From Acanthacorydalis orientalis (lineage: Eukaryota > Arthropoda > Insecta > Megaloptera > Corydalidae), in the NCBI GenBank assembly GCA_034766995.1, contig CM068318.1, forward strand, positions 6,830,501 to 6,894,500: a DNA stretch of 64,000 nt, read 5' to 3'. Shown in pieces: positions 48,421-60,899 of this stretch. The position numbers and the translations under genes were made by a program. Positions within the stretch are counted from its first letter, which is position 1; every line of letters starts with the position of its first letter. The notes below the pieces were generated by a model. That model searched no databases. It saw only the letters and a list, made by a program, of their open reading frames with translations, and was not told where the DNA came from.

Positions 48421-50246
48421 TATTTTCAAATAAGAAAGAATATTTAATTTCAACTAAATAGTTTTAATATAAAAACATTCTGAATTCTTTAAATAAAAGC
48501 AAATAACTGTATAAAAAAATAACTCAATCGAATTCATTCTAGAGCATTTTAGGCCAATGAACTCTAAAGGACAGCAAATAAAAACAGGCTGTACTAATAT
48601 AAAAACTGGTCCCCAAACACATTAATTACCAATTCATTCTCTTGAAATTTTAGTAGAATTATTTTCTTAATCCGAATCTATCAGTTTTATAAGTATACTC
48701 GATTGATATTTCTTTATTATACATTAAATATACGTTAAAAAAGTGTTTACTCTTACTTAAATATATAAAATATAATCCATTTAAATTGATATATATATAT
48801 ATATATAATTCTATAAATTAATTAGAAAAGTATTATTAAGTAATTTTTTTACTTTAAGGCAAGAGAAGAAGGTGTGCTCAATCATGAAAGAACTGATATT
48901 TATTTAGTTAAACGGTTTTGTGGAAATTACGATGGCTTCTTTCCTATATTTATGGAAGAAAAATTAGCCAGTGAAAATGTTGATGAACCGACAAAAGCTA
49001 AACTTACAAAAGTTTTATTAAATATGAAACAAGTGGGTGATGAAATGTGTGATAAATATATAAACGAGGTATGTTTTACAAATTATTCTTCTCAAAAGAG
49101 ATATAAATGGTTTATTAGTTAAAATATTTAAAGTTCACTTGTTTAAATAATTTTATAAATAATTTATTTATTTGTTTTATCTCAAAAATTCAAAGAAAAA
49201 TAATTAAAATATTAATATAGACTAATATGTTACAAATTGATTCAATATAATCATTTATGTTTGAAGTTTGATTAAGATTTATACAGTAAAATATTAGAAT
49301 ATAATTAAGAACCATTGGTGTTTTCATAAATAACTTGTAAAATTCACAATAAACATTTTTTCAAAATTAATAATTTCTCAAATGTTATATAATTGATTAC
49401 TGATTATTTTTGATATTTATCAATAATTGTAAGTAATTCAATCGTTGAAATCTAATCTGATAAACATTAGGATTTTTTCTCAAGATTGGATTTTCTTGGA
49501 TCTATTTACTATAAATATGATGACATCTAGATTTAAATTCGCAAAATAGAAACAAAACATGATTCATAAAAAATTATTGATTATTTTTAATCAGATTCTT
49601 TATAATTGTAAGAGAGTAAATAAATAATTCTCGAATTGATTATACACAAAGCAATAAAATGTATATTGTTGATTTTAAAATGATTTATAAACTTATAATT
49701 TGATTTTAAAAACAATTGTTATTTTTAAAATTTTCAAAATACTTATTGAAAGATAGAGTATTTAAAATCAAAATTTATTTAAAAAAATCTCTAACTAATT
49801 CATAAAAATAATGATACTTTTATACAGGAGATTAGAAAAGTATATATTAATTTCTCTGTACTTAAATGTGGTTAATTTTAATATATGAAATATATATGAA
49901 AATTTATTCTGTTATATATATATATATATAACTAGTCACAATACAAATAAATTCTTAAGGATTTATAAATAGACCGAATCGTTCATTGTATATGTTCGTT
50001 AATTTTAATCTTATCATTTTTTAGCTCGATACTCATTTGGAAGTGTGGAAAACGTTCGATTCACTTATATTTTTAAATAAATTAAGTCATTTAAACGCCG
50101 ATAAATATGATACAGCAACTCAACAATCTTTGAATAATATAAAGAAAATCGACGAATGGCAAACAAAACGTCAACAGGAAGTTTTCGAAGAATATAATTC
50201 TATTTTGAATGCTTATTATGCAATTCATCCGAAATCAGAACACTAA
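47722..50246 (+). CDS. array gene D: secreted helical protein, duplicate of gene E
   Basis: The exons are 47722-47775 (signal peptide MAVVQYFVLLVIYLWHSQ), 48020-48229 (70 codons), 48859-49068 (70) and 50025-50246 (73 plus stop), all phase 0. The product is 231 residues. Exon 2 has DIDKMWERFNEIKE. Exon 3 opens AREEGVLNHE and ends GDEMCDKYINE, and has two Cys. Exon 4 opens LDTHLEVWKTFDSL, has DKYDTATQQSL and ends HPKSEH. AATAAA follows at about 50309. Reading through the exon 2 donor would give a short tail and stop, but the matching acceptor and the family plan favour splicing. The gene differs from gene E by about 40 residues. It is expected to be secreted, and its function is unknown. Confidence 0.88.
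48364..48417. repeat. (TA)n microsatellite in gene D intron 2
   Basis: About 27 TA units. The equivalent site in gene E (52615-52629) has only about 7, so length has changed since duplication. Confidence 0.9.
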
Positions 50247-51349
50247 GATCATTTTAACATCTGCATGACTTATATTTGTGTTAAATTTGTTAATATCTAC
50301 TAACAAATAATAAATAAATATAATATACTTGTCAATAAAAAAAACATTAAAATTGAATAAATAGATATCTACTTACAGTTTAATTGAAGTATATCTGTAA
50401 AAGAACAAAGAATAATTAGACTATAAATAAATTTTTTACTTTGCTAAACAATAAAGTATAATTATTACAATATAGAGTATTTTTATTTTTAAACATCAAT
50501 AAATATAAGTTATGAAAATTCTATAAAATAGATATATATATTTAATAAATCGTTTATTTTTTATTTTAGTGAAATGAATACCTTATATTTATTATGACTC
50601 CTAAAATTATTATCGTATAATGACTATACAATATGAAAAATAATATTCATTTTTAGATTTTAAATCCATTTCTCTATAAAATACTAATCATTACAGTAAA
50701 CTCTTCGCATTTATTTAGCATACAACAAGTAATATTTCAACACAATTTAAATTCATAAATGTATCCAACTTCAGGAGATTACAAAATTGGAAATTTATAT
50801 ACAGCAATAAAAAAAAGTAAGAATGAGATAGTAAAATTAGTTTTTACCATCTAGCTGAGAATGAAAATTGAGATGAAACTACTAATGAAGAACAGGACAT
50901 TTTGCTGATTCAAAAGAACAAAGACCAACAGGATAACCAAATTTCTGGTATAAAAATTTACAATTACTATTACAAATTATTTAGACAAATATTTGTAATT
51001 ATTAAATTAATTAATGAAGAATATTAAAACAAAAATTTACAATTATAATTATAATACACAACTAATTTCATATACGAGTTATCTATAAGAAGAACATATC
51101 TCTGAGCTAATTGAGAAACCTGAAGAATCGAAACTTGTCATAGCAGATAAAAACTTATTTGTTTTCAAAGGTCAAGATTATCAACACAATATTTTATGGC
51201 TAATTAATCTGAATTTGTTGTTAAAAATTGATGATTTGTGACAAAGTTCTACCACTATAAATATTCATAGGTGTTTCAACTTGAATATTTTAGTAATTAT
51301 TATTTTTTTGCAAGAAATAAACTTAATTTACAAAACTATTTCGTTTCTC

Positions 51350-51404
<55 letters not shown>

Positions 51405-51881
51405 TTATTACTAATTTTAAAGTAATTTTATCAACATTTTTGGTTTCACCTTTATCTGCCCTAAAAGTTTGATTTTGTCAAATTTTACTTATGTTTTACT
51501 TATGTTTACTTTTACTCTGTTTATTTTTTCCGGATAGTTATGTATGATTTTTCAATAAAATATAAAATAATTATTTCTTAAATATTTTAATTGTATTTTA
51601 GAATAATAGACATGATAAATAAAAAACGTTATGGATATATTTCAAAGTCTTTTTTGGGATTAAATCTAATGTACATCAAAATTATTACAACTGTGAAAAT
51701 AAAAGAAACATTGAAATGATCCATTATATTTTTTTTTTGATATATATATATATATATATACATATATAAATATATAAAATGTACTGATTTACATAAAAAA
51801 ACAAAACATTTATTTCTACGCTCATGTTCTAATCGTTAATTACTTCAGTATCTTGTTTTTGTTGTGATTGAATCGTTACTA

Positions 51882-51917
51882 TATATAAACAATACATTTC
51901 TGAAGTCAACTTCAGTT
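51882..51917 (+). promoter_or_regulatory. core promoter of gene E: TATA box and initiator
   Basis: TATATAAA at 51882-51889 and TCAGTT at 51912-51917 have the same 30-base spacing as in gene D. Both are retained although the surrounding bases differ. Confidence 0.7.
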
Positions 51918-51952
51918 TATTACTTGCATACTATTTCAACACATCATTAACA

Positions 51953-52044
51953 ATGGCAGTCGTTCAATATTTTGTCTTGTTTGTGATTTTACTGTGGCAC
52001 AGCCAGGTATTTACAAATATTTTTATTAAATTATTTATATATAT

Positions 52045-52096
<52 letters not shown>

Positions 52097-54204
52097 GTAT
52101 ATTTTTAATATAATATAATTTTTAAGTATTGAAATATAAAATATACCGATTGTTCAATATTCAGATATTGTTATTTTTTTAAAAAAAAATAATGAAATTT
52201 GGAAACGTGAAGTGTTACGAAGATTAAATAAAATCTATTAAAAATTAAAATTAAATGTTGTTTTTTACAGAATGAAGTGACTGCAAATACCATTTCTCCA
52301 AATTTACAAAAGGATATTGATAAAATGTGGGAAAGATTCAATGAAGTAAAAGAATTATCTCTAGCACGAAAAGCTAATATGAAACATTATTATAATATGA
52401 CGAGTAGCGAAAAATCCGAAAAATTTATTGATAATTTTATTGATGAAGCAACGAAACATTTCACGGATATAGAGAAAAAAGTAACAGAATTATGTTCATA
52501 TTTCTTTGTACATTGCTTGAAGTAACAGCATAAAAAATGTTATGCTCTGTCATTCAACATAATTAAATGTAGTCTTCTATACAAACTTTGTTAATCTCAA
52601 CTCACTATAATAATTATATATATATATATTACTGAATATTTTCAAATGAGAAAGAATATTTAATTTCAACTAAATAGTTTTAATATAAAAACATTCTGAA
52701 TTCCTAAAATAAAAGCAAATAACTGTATAAAAAAATAAGTCAAGAGAGTTCATTCTAGAGTATTTTAGGCCAATGAACTCTAAAGTACTAGCAAATAAAA
52801 ACAGGCTGTACTAATATAAAAACTGGTCACTAAATATATTAATTACTAATTCGTTCTCTTGAAATCTTATAATTATTTTTTAAATTCGAATCTATCAATT
52901 TTATAAATATACTTGATTGATTTTTCTTTATTATTCACTAAATAAAAAACTATTTTAAAAAGAATGGATTCTGATTTGAATCTATAAAAAATAACCTATA
53001 TAAATTGAAATATATATATATATATATATAGAATGCTATAAATTAAATTAGATACGTGCCATTAATTATTTTTTAATTTGTAGGCAAGAGAAGAAGGTGT
53101 GCTCAATCACGAAAGAACTGACATTTATTTACTTAAACAAACTTGTGGAAGTTACAATGAATCCTTTCTTATATTTATGGAAGAAAAATTAGCTAGTGAA
53201 AATGTCGATGAACCGACAAAAGCTAAGCTTACAAAAGTTTTATTAAATTTGAATCAATTGGGTAATGAAATGTGTGATAAATATATAAACGAGGTATGTT
53301 TTATCAATAATTTGGTCAGAATAAATATAATTTCTTTGTTAGGAACCATTAAAATATTCAATATTAATTTTAGAAAAAAATAATAAATATATATCTTAAT
53401 AAAATAGTTATATTAATTGTCAGTTATAATATTTTAAATTAACTTATTTAAATAATTTTACGTACGATTTATTTATATATTTTATCTCAATAATTCAAAT
53501 AGAAATAATTAAAATATTAATAAAAACCAATTGTTACCAATTGCTTCAATATAACCCTTAATGTTTGAAACTTGAGTAAGATTTGTACAGTAAAATATTA
53601 GAATATAATAAAGAACCATTGGTGTTTTCATAAATAATTATAAAAATTCACAATAAACTTTTTTTTCAAAATTGAATATGTTATATAATTGATTACTAAT
53701 TCTTTTTGATATTTATCTATACTTATTTCAATCGTTGAAATCTAATATGATAAACATTAGGATTTTTTCACAAGATTAGATTTTCCTGGATCTGTTTACT
53801 ATAAATATGATGACATCTAGATTTAAATTCGCAAAAATAAAAATCGAACATGATTCATAAATAATTATTGGTTATTTTTAATCAGATTCTATATAATTGT
53901 AAGGGAGTAAATAAATAATTCTCAAATTGATTATACGCAAAGAAGTAAAATGTATATGGTTGATTTTTGAAATGATTTATAAACTTATAATTTGATTTTA
54001 AAAACAATTATTTTATTTTTAAAATCTTCAAAATGCTTACTGAAAGATAGAGTATTTAAAATCTAAATTTATCTAAAAAAATCTCTAACCAATTCATAAA
54101 AATAATGATACTTTTATACAGGAGATTAGAAAAGTATATATTAATTTCTCGGTACTTAAAAGTGGTTAATTTTAATATATGAAATATATATGAAAATTTA
54201 TTCT

Positions 54205-54252
<48 letters not shown>

Positions 54253-54563
54253 GTCACAATACAAATCAATTCTTAAGGGTTTATAAATAGACCGAATCGT
54301 TCATTGTATATGTTCGTTAATTTTAATTTTATATTTTTTAGCTCGATACTCATCCGGAAGTGTGGAAAACGTTCGATTCATTAATATTTTTCAGTAAATT
54401 AAGTTCTTTAAATGTCGATAAATATGATGCAGCAACTCAACAATCTTTGAATAATATAAAGAAAATCGACGAATTGCGAACCGTACGTCAAAAGGAAATT
54501 TTCGATGAATATTATTCTATTGTGAATGCTTATTATGCAGCACATCCGAAATCGGAACACTAA
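51953..54563 (+). CDS. array gene E: secreted helical protein, duplicate of gene D
   Basis: The exons are 51953-52006 (signal peptide MAVVQYFVLFVILLWHSQ), 52271-52480 (70 codons), 53084-53293 (70) and 54342-54563 (73 plus stop), all phase 0. The product is 231 residues, the same length as gene D. Exon 2 has DIDKMWERFNEVKELSLARK. Exon 3 ends GNEMCDKYINE. Exon 4 opens LDTHPEVWKTFDSL and ends HPKSEH. Substitutions relative to gene D are spread over all three mature exons and cluster at LSLARKANMKHYY, LLKQTCGSYNESF and LRTVRQKEIFDEYY. Most nucleotide differences change the amino acid. The family motifs Met-Trp, Cys-x-Lys-Tyr and His-x3-Trp are unchanged. The gene is intact. Confidence 0.88.
52036..52092. 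repeat. (TA)n microsatellite in gene E intron 1
   Basis: Imperfect TA run with ATACATACATA. Gene D has a shorter run at the same place (47814-47849). Confidence 0.85.
54209..54248. repeat. (TA)n microsatellite in gene E intron 3
   Basis: About 20 TA units against about 8 at the matching site in gene D (49914-49930). Confidence 0.9.
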
Positions 54564-55229
54564 GATCCATTTAACATATACATGACTTATATTCGTGTAA
54601 AATTTGTTAATAAATACTTATAAACAATATAATAAATATAATTTACTTCTCAATAAAAAAAAACATTTGAATAAATAGATATCTACTTATAGATTTTTTG
54701 AGGTATATATGTAAAAGAACAAAGAATAATTAGAGAACGAATAAAGTTTTTAATTTGCTGAACAATAAAATATAATTATTGTAATATAGATTACTTTTAT
54801 TTTAAAACATCAATACGTATCTGTCATGAAAATTCTATAAAATAGATATATATTTAATAAATCGTTTATTTTTTACTTTAGTGAAATGAATATCTTAGAT
54901 TTATTATGATTCTTAAAAATACTATGGTATAATAACTATACAATATGAAAAATAATATTCATTTACAGATTTTTAATCCGCTTCTCTGGAAATCATTAGA
55001 GTAAACTCTCCAGATTTATTTAGTAAACAACAGTAATATTTCTATACATTTTAAATTCATAAATGTATCCAACTTCAGGAGATTACAGAATTGTACATTT
55101 TATGTACAATAATCTAAAAAAACAAGCATGTGATTGTTTAGTTATTTTTCGAACATTAGATTGGCTACATTAGATTTAGCATCATATATTCATCACTTAG
55201 GTGTGTATTAAATATAATTAAACTATTTT

Positions 55230-55263
<34 letters not shown>

Positions 55264-55607
55264 GACTATTATTTTAATTTAATATTTAATAAAAATCTCA
55301 TTGTGAAACCAAAATAATTCAGATATTACATTGTTTCTTAGTTTATAGAATAAAATAGATTTAATGACGTGTTATTTAAAAAAAAATGTTAAGGCATTAA
55401 TTTGTAATTTAAATATTGTGACTGATTTGAAATACTAACTGATATAAAAATATATTTATTAATATTGTTTACGATATTTAAATACATATTTTCTGAAAAT
55501 ATTGCTGCAGTATATCAAATTATAGATATTTGAAAGGTTAAAGAGATAACCCATAAAATTTAATTAACAGTTCTAATAGTTTAGTAAATAATTATTTTTC
55601 AATTTAT

Positions 55608-55613
55608 TCAGTT
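55608..55613 (+). promoter_or_regulatory. candidate initiator of gene F
   Basis: TCAGTTTA lies 51 bases before the gene F ATG, the same initiator core as in D and E. No clear TATA box is seen at the expected position. Confidence 0.4.
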
Positions 55614-55658
55614 TAGAAACCACATCTGAGAGGATATTTTTAAATAAAATTTATAAAA

Positions 55659-56131
55659 ATGTACGTGAAGCTACTTTCGGTTCTTTTTCTATGCGGGATA
55701 TTAATACAGGTAATAAAATATCATTTAGTAATTAAATACTATATCAATAGAATTGTTTAGTACATATTTTAAATATTTAACAGGAAAAATGTCTTATTAA
55801 GGTTTTTGTTGTATTATGTAAATAGTTTAAGTGATGTATTTAGTACAGCATCTCAATTAAATATAAAAATTTTAAATTTAATTAAAATTTATTAGAATTC
55901 TAGCGGTGGTTCGGTTCGGAATCCAGAGGTCGATAAGAATTTAGAAAAAATGTGGATACAAGTAAATAAAGTTAAACAAGAATTCCAAGAATTTCAAATA
56001 GAAACAAACAGAAGCCTTGAATATCCTTATTGTCAGCGTTATATGGAACTTCAACAAGTTGTTATAGATGAATTGGATGTTTATTATAATTCTGTAGAAA
56101 AGGAGGTATTTAAATAATGATATAAAGATAC

Positions 56132-56173
<42 letters not shown>

Positions 56174-56610
56174 CGAGAGAGAGAGAAAAGACAATATATT
56201 GAAAAATAGATAATTATTATGAGTATATTAATTTTCAGTTATTTTTAATATAATATTAAGTGACATCAAGTATAAATTAATTTAATTATAATATTGAATT
56301 CTTCCTCTTGTCACCAAGTTGTCACATATGTACACTAAATATAATTTGGATTTATAAGAAAACATTAAACTTTTATCATAACTATGCATATTTTTATAAA
56401 TATATCTTTAAAAGAATATAAGCAGCTATATGTACTAAAACATAAATATTTTGTTTATATTTTTCTGTTTTATTTATCATTAATATAATAAAATATTTAA
56501 AAATTTATAATAAAAAGTATAAAGACAGAACACAAAATTGTTTAAATTAAAGTAATTGATATATAAGTTAAATTATTATATATGAATTGAATATATATAT
56601 ATATATATAA

Positions 56611-56642
<32 letters not shown>

Positions 56643-57535
56643 GTAGATCATTAATCACTTTTTTTATTAGAATTAAATTATTGTTAAAAACTACACTTTC
56701 GTAAATGACAATATCAATTACATATATAATTACATATTTGTTTATTATTCAGGCAAAAAAATCAGGTGTAGTACAATATGAAAGACCCAATATGGTTGCT
56801 TTAAGAAAATTATGCAGTTTGACAGACGAATTTTCACAAATATTCCAACAAAAATTAATGCATGACGTAAAGTGTGATAACGAAACATGGGATAAACTTC
56901 TAGACGTCACTAAAGAAATTAATAAAGAAAATCGAGATTTCTGCACAAAGTACTCGCAGGAAGTATGCAATTTTCATTAAATAGAAACATTTTAATAACA
57001 AATATTTCTAACACTAAATTCGCATTCATAAATATATTATTTTTTTACCCCACAAACAACAAAATTTTTTTTAGATAAAAATGTTCAATAAATTATTATT
57101 GATAATTTTTAATTGTTGCTTATCTGCATTTAAATGTCGATGACATCAGAGAATAAATATGAGAAAATAACAGATTTATTAAATATTTTTGACTAGATGC
57201 ATTTTTTATCGTTTGTGAAATGAAAGAAAGAATCTACTTGTGAAATTTTCAATCACTTTTCCTGTTATATTAATTAGAATCTTTGTTATTTTTCTATTTA
57301 CGACTTGTTACAGATTGAATCACATGCAGACGTTTGGGATAAAATTGAGAATGTACTATTTTTGAAATTTTTAACGAAGACGACCCCAAATAAACAGTTT
57401 GATGAGAAAACTGACGAAGCTATCGATCGTGTTGTGCTAATGAACAGAGAACATATGTTAAAACTCGAACAATTTGGCAATCAATTCAATAAAATCTATT
57501 CTGATTATATCAAGAAGGGAAAGAAGAAAACATAA
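55659..57535 (+). CDS. array gene F: secreted helical protein, four phase-0 exons
   Basis: The exons are 55659-55709 (signal peptide MYVKLLSVLFLCGILIQ), 55896-56105 (70 codons), 56753-56962 (70) and 57314-57535 (73 plus stop), all GT-AG and phase 0. The product is 230 residues. Exon 2 begins NSSGGSVRNPEV and has NLEKMWIQVNKVKQEF. Exon 3 opens AKKSGVVQYE and ends NRDFCTKYSQE. It has three Cys, and exon 2 has one more. Exon 4 opens IESHADVWDKIENVLFLKFL, continues with a QFDEKTDEAI segment and ends in a Lys tail. An AATAAA lies at 57612. It is the most compact gene of the array, and intron 3 holds an R1 repeat. Expected to be secreted, function unknown. Confidence 0.88.
56590..56642. repeat. interrupted (TA)n tract in gene F intron 2
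   Basis: TA runs with AAATATA interruptions. A shorter tract followed by a (GA)n stretch is at 56136-56186. Confidence 0.85.
57045..57240. repeat. MITE-like repeat R1, full copy in gene F intron 3
   Basis: The left end is CCCCACAAACAACAAAATTT then AAAATGTTCAATAAATTATT. The right end, TTTTTGACTAGATGCATTTT then ATCGTTTGTGAAATG, is the inverse. Confidence 0.65.
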
Positions 57536-57856
57536 AAAAATATTATTTAATACAGTATAATATTTTTATCATCAATGTTGCTTTTTTTCTATTTTTTTTT
57601 TGTTTTATACCAATAAAAAAATTACTTTAAGGTCGCGAAAATTTAATGTGTGAGTAACATTTTTGAATTAAAAACATTTTCTAAAACTAAAGATTTATCA
57701 AAATTTATTCTAGATTTACTTAATAAAACAGATTGTATAAAAAGAACATATCTATTTGCTTATGTATCTTCCAAGTATGGAAAGGCAAAACAAAAATATC
57801 TGTACATATGCAGAAAAAAGAAGCAATTAGTTCTATTCATTTCTGTTTAATATTTG

Positions 57857-57865
<9 letters not shown>

Positions 57866-57922
<57 letters not shown>
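57866..57922. repeat. (TA)n microsatellite downstream of gene F
   Basis: About 28 TA units. Confidence 0.9.
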
Positions 57923-57925
<3 letters not shown>

Positions 57926-58939
57926 CTTTTATTTAAACAGTAGTTTAATAGTGAAAAAAACATTTAAATACAATGAAAAATTAATGGGCACAGAATTGAA
58001 AATGTAGAAGATAAAGTGAATTAGAGATTTATCAAAGTCTCGGAAAACTAAAATTATCTGATGCATAAACTATTGCAGATTTTCTGTAGTTTTCATTATT
58101 AATATAGAACTAAAATTGCGTTTATATATGTATATACTCATTTGTATGTGTATGTATGTATATATATATATATATATATACAATATAGAGAGACTCAATG
58201 TTAAAATAATTAACTTACGTATTATTACATTTTGATGATATATAAGATTAATCAATAAAAATGTTGTATATTTAAGAATTTGTTAAAAGCAAAAATGCTA
58301 ATAATTACTCATGTATTGTATTAAAAACTTATTGTACTTTTTTATACTAATATATAAAAAAAGAAAATTGTTCTCATTTCGAATCAGATCATAGTTTATA
58401 TGATGGAGTGAGGAATGTTTTAAATTTATCTTTTTCTTCTATTTAGGATTGAATACATTGTTAAACCTTATTCTTGTTTTATTACTTATTTTAACTTATT
58501 TAGTATATATTGAACTAATATGGATATTAGCATAGGGATTATATTCCCCCATTTTATTTTTAAAGTTCTTTTCAGATCATTTTTATTTAAACATTTTTTT
58601 CTTATATTATTTTCAAATTTGATCATAAAATCTGCTACACATTTCAACAATAAACACAAAATGAAAAAATGGAAATTTTAGATATGTTTATTGAATGATA
58701 ATTGTATGAACCAGATATGATTACCCATTTTAAATATTTCTCTGTACGTTTTTGTTTCTATTAGATGTAAGAATTAATTCTGTGTCTTTAAATTGAATCA
58801 ATCATAATTCTGTTTAAATTAAAATATTTTCTCGTCATCTTATTATTTTAAAATTCCAAACTTAACATTTGAAAACACTATACATCTTGGCAAAGCAAAT
58901 GGAATAACTTCACAAGACAGTACTGGACATGATCGTGTC

Positions 58940-59150
58940 CGAAAAGCAGAGTATTAGGTATTGTATATTTTTCCCATTCCAGTTGAAAAAAATACTGCCG
59001 AAGCTAGAGAAATGGTTTGTTCAGCTTTGGGGGAAAGTGTTGTGATGTAAAAAATATTAAAACAGTGGATGTGGTTTGAAAAGATATTTCAACTTTATCG
59101 ACTCAGATCCACTATCTTCTGTCGATAAGTGATTCGTCAGCTACACGACA
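58940..59150 (+). mobile_element. mariner transposase fragment, N-terminal part, decayed
   Basis: A frame around 58980-59048 reads QLKKNTAEAREMVCSALGES, then a stop. It continues as KQWMWFEKI, the pattern of the mariner paired-like N terminus (HLKKxAAExxxxLxxxYGExxx and xxWFxRF). There are several stops and no visible TIRs. Confidence 0.65.
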
Positions 59151-59899
59151 GATGAAGCAAAATTATATAAAATAATGAGGAAGATTTTGAGGATTGAAAT
59201 GTATTCTTCAACTTTTCTGTAAATATTCATTTTCTATAAAAAGGCACGTAATTAATTTCCTTTCAGTTCAAATATTAATGTTAATATTTGACAAAAATGT
59301 ATACCCATTATCTGATAATATATGATAAATGTTAAGGCTTATTTTTTCGGGAAAAATGAGGATAAACATGTTTTAACCCCCAATTATCCAGTACTGATCT
59401 TCAAAATTTTCCAATAAAATATTCAAGTATACATTTTTGTTCATATTTAGATAAACAAACACTAAATACTCTATATCCTTTAAGAACATGGAGTCATAGA
59501 TCATTACATTATCTGATTTGTATTTGAACGTAGATTTTAATTAATTTTCTTATAAATCTGTATTTTTTCACTTAACCAGAATATTATTTCAGAATAAAAG
59601 AATTAATTTACTCTTATCATCGAGTAAAATTGTCTTTAGAAAGTATATATTAATAATATTTTGATATTAAATTTTTAGGTTATTATTAAAAGAGTAATTA
59701 TTCTATTATTCATTTTAATAAAACATTTTAGAAATATTGTTTTGTATTGAGGATAATACGGAATTGATAAATACTTTTTTATAATTTAACAACTTTTCTG
59801 AAGAATATAATGCTGTATTTTATGATTTTTGAATATTCCTCGTGTCTTTTGAATAAAATTAACATTAAATCTTTTCCAAAACTAAAAAAATATATGTTT

Positions 59900-60080
59900 G
59901 TAATAATGAATATTTTCTTCGCAAATTCTCATATATTAAATGTCTTTAATAATATTAAAACTATGAGAATTGAGGTATCAGTAATTAAATGTGCATAAGC
60001 TACACTGAAAATGATCGATGATATCGAACATTTTTGATCAGAAAAATATTTTGTGAGACAAGTGGGAAATTTATTCAGAA
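59900..60080. repeat. MITE-like repeat R1, right half
   Basis: It contains ATTAAATGTGCATAAGCTAC, CATTTTTGATCAGAAAAATA and TTTTGTGAGACAAGTGGG. Confidence 0.5.
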
Positions 60081-60218
60081 AAAAAAGATACTTTATCGAG
60101 ATATATTTTAAATCTATATAAATACCATAATTAAATATATTCCTAAAGAAAAGTATTAAAGTCATTCATAAAATAAGAAAAGAAATTATTCAGACGAAGA
60201 GTATTGTGTTTACAATTT

Positions 60219-60224
<6 letters not shown>

Positions 60225-60259
<35 letters not shown>
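60225..60259. repeat. (TA)n microsatellite
   Basis: About 17 TA units. Confidence 0.9.
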
Positions 60260-60262
<3 letters not shown>

Positions 60263-60899
60263 GTATTAAAAATAAGATACTAGTAACCTTTTATTATCAA
60301 AAAATATGACATTTATTTTTTACAAACTGTAAATTGTATACAAAATACTGTATAATAAATTATATATATATTTACTCTTTGAAGATAGCATAGAAAATAA
60401 AAAAAATTCGTAGAAATTATTGACAATTTCAAATAAAGTGCATAAAAAATAGTTTTTTTAACAATTCTGTCAGTCTTATGTATAAAATGTAGCCAAGATA
60501 AACTGAATAATTAATTAATTATATATATATATATATATAATGCGTTATAAATTTATTGAAAAGTGAGGAACTAGTTTATTAAATAGTTTACTAATGTCAA
60601 CTCAGTTCAATAAAATTTAAAGATTTATCTAAAAAGTCCTTCACAGTTGCCAAAAAATAAAATATTGAAATTAGAAACACTTTTATCTAATAAATTGATG
60701 TAAAAAATACAGTCGGTTATTTTAAATAATCAATATCTATATAAATTAGTGCATGCTCACTGCACAGTAATCTTATTTATTATTGCTTCAAAACATATTA
60801 TGAATTTTCCTCTCTCTCTCTCTACTTAATAATATCTGATAAGATTTATTTATAACGGTTTTTAATATAATTTTAGAAAAATACTAGAATATAAATGTA

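Larger units (their letters stand above)
46619..50850 (+). repeat. 4.2-kb tandem duplication, unit 1 (contains gene D)
   Basis: The sequence from CTAGCTGGGAATGAAAATTG onward matches unit 2 from about 50851 (CTAGCTGAGAATGAAAATTG) through upstream DNA, all exons, introns and the 3' flank. Even the intron (TA)n tracts are in matching places, though their lengths differ. Confidence 0.85.
50851..55095 (+). repeat. 4.2-kb tandem duplication, unit 2 (contains gene E)
   Basis: This is the direct repeat of 46619-50850. Similarity fades just after GTATCCAACTTCAGGAGATT at about 55070-55090, the same point at which unit 1 changes. Confidence 0.85.
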
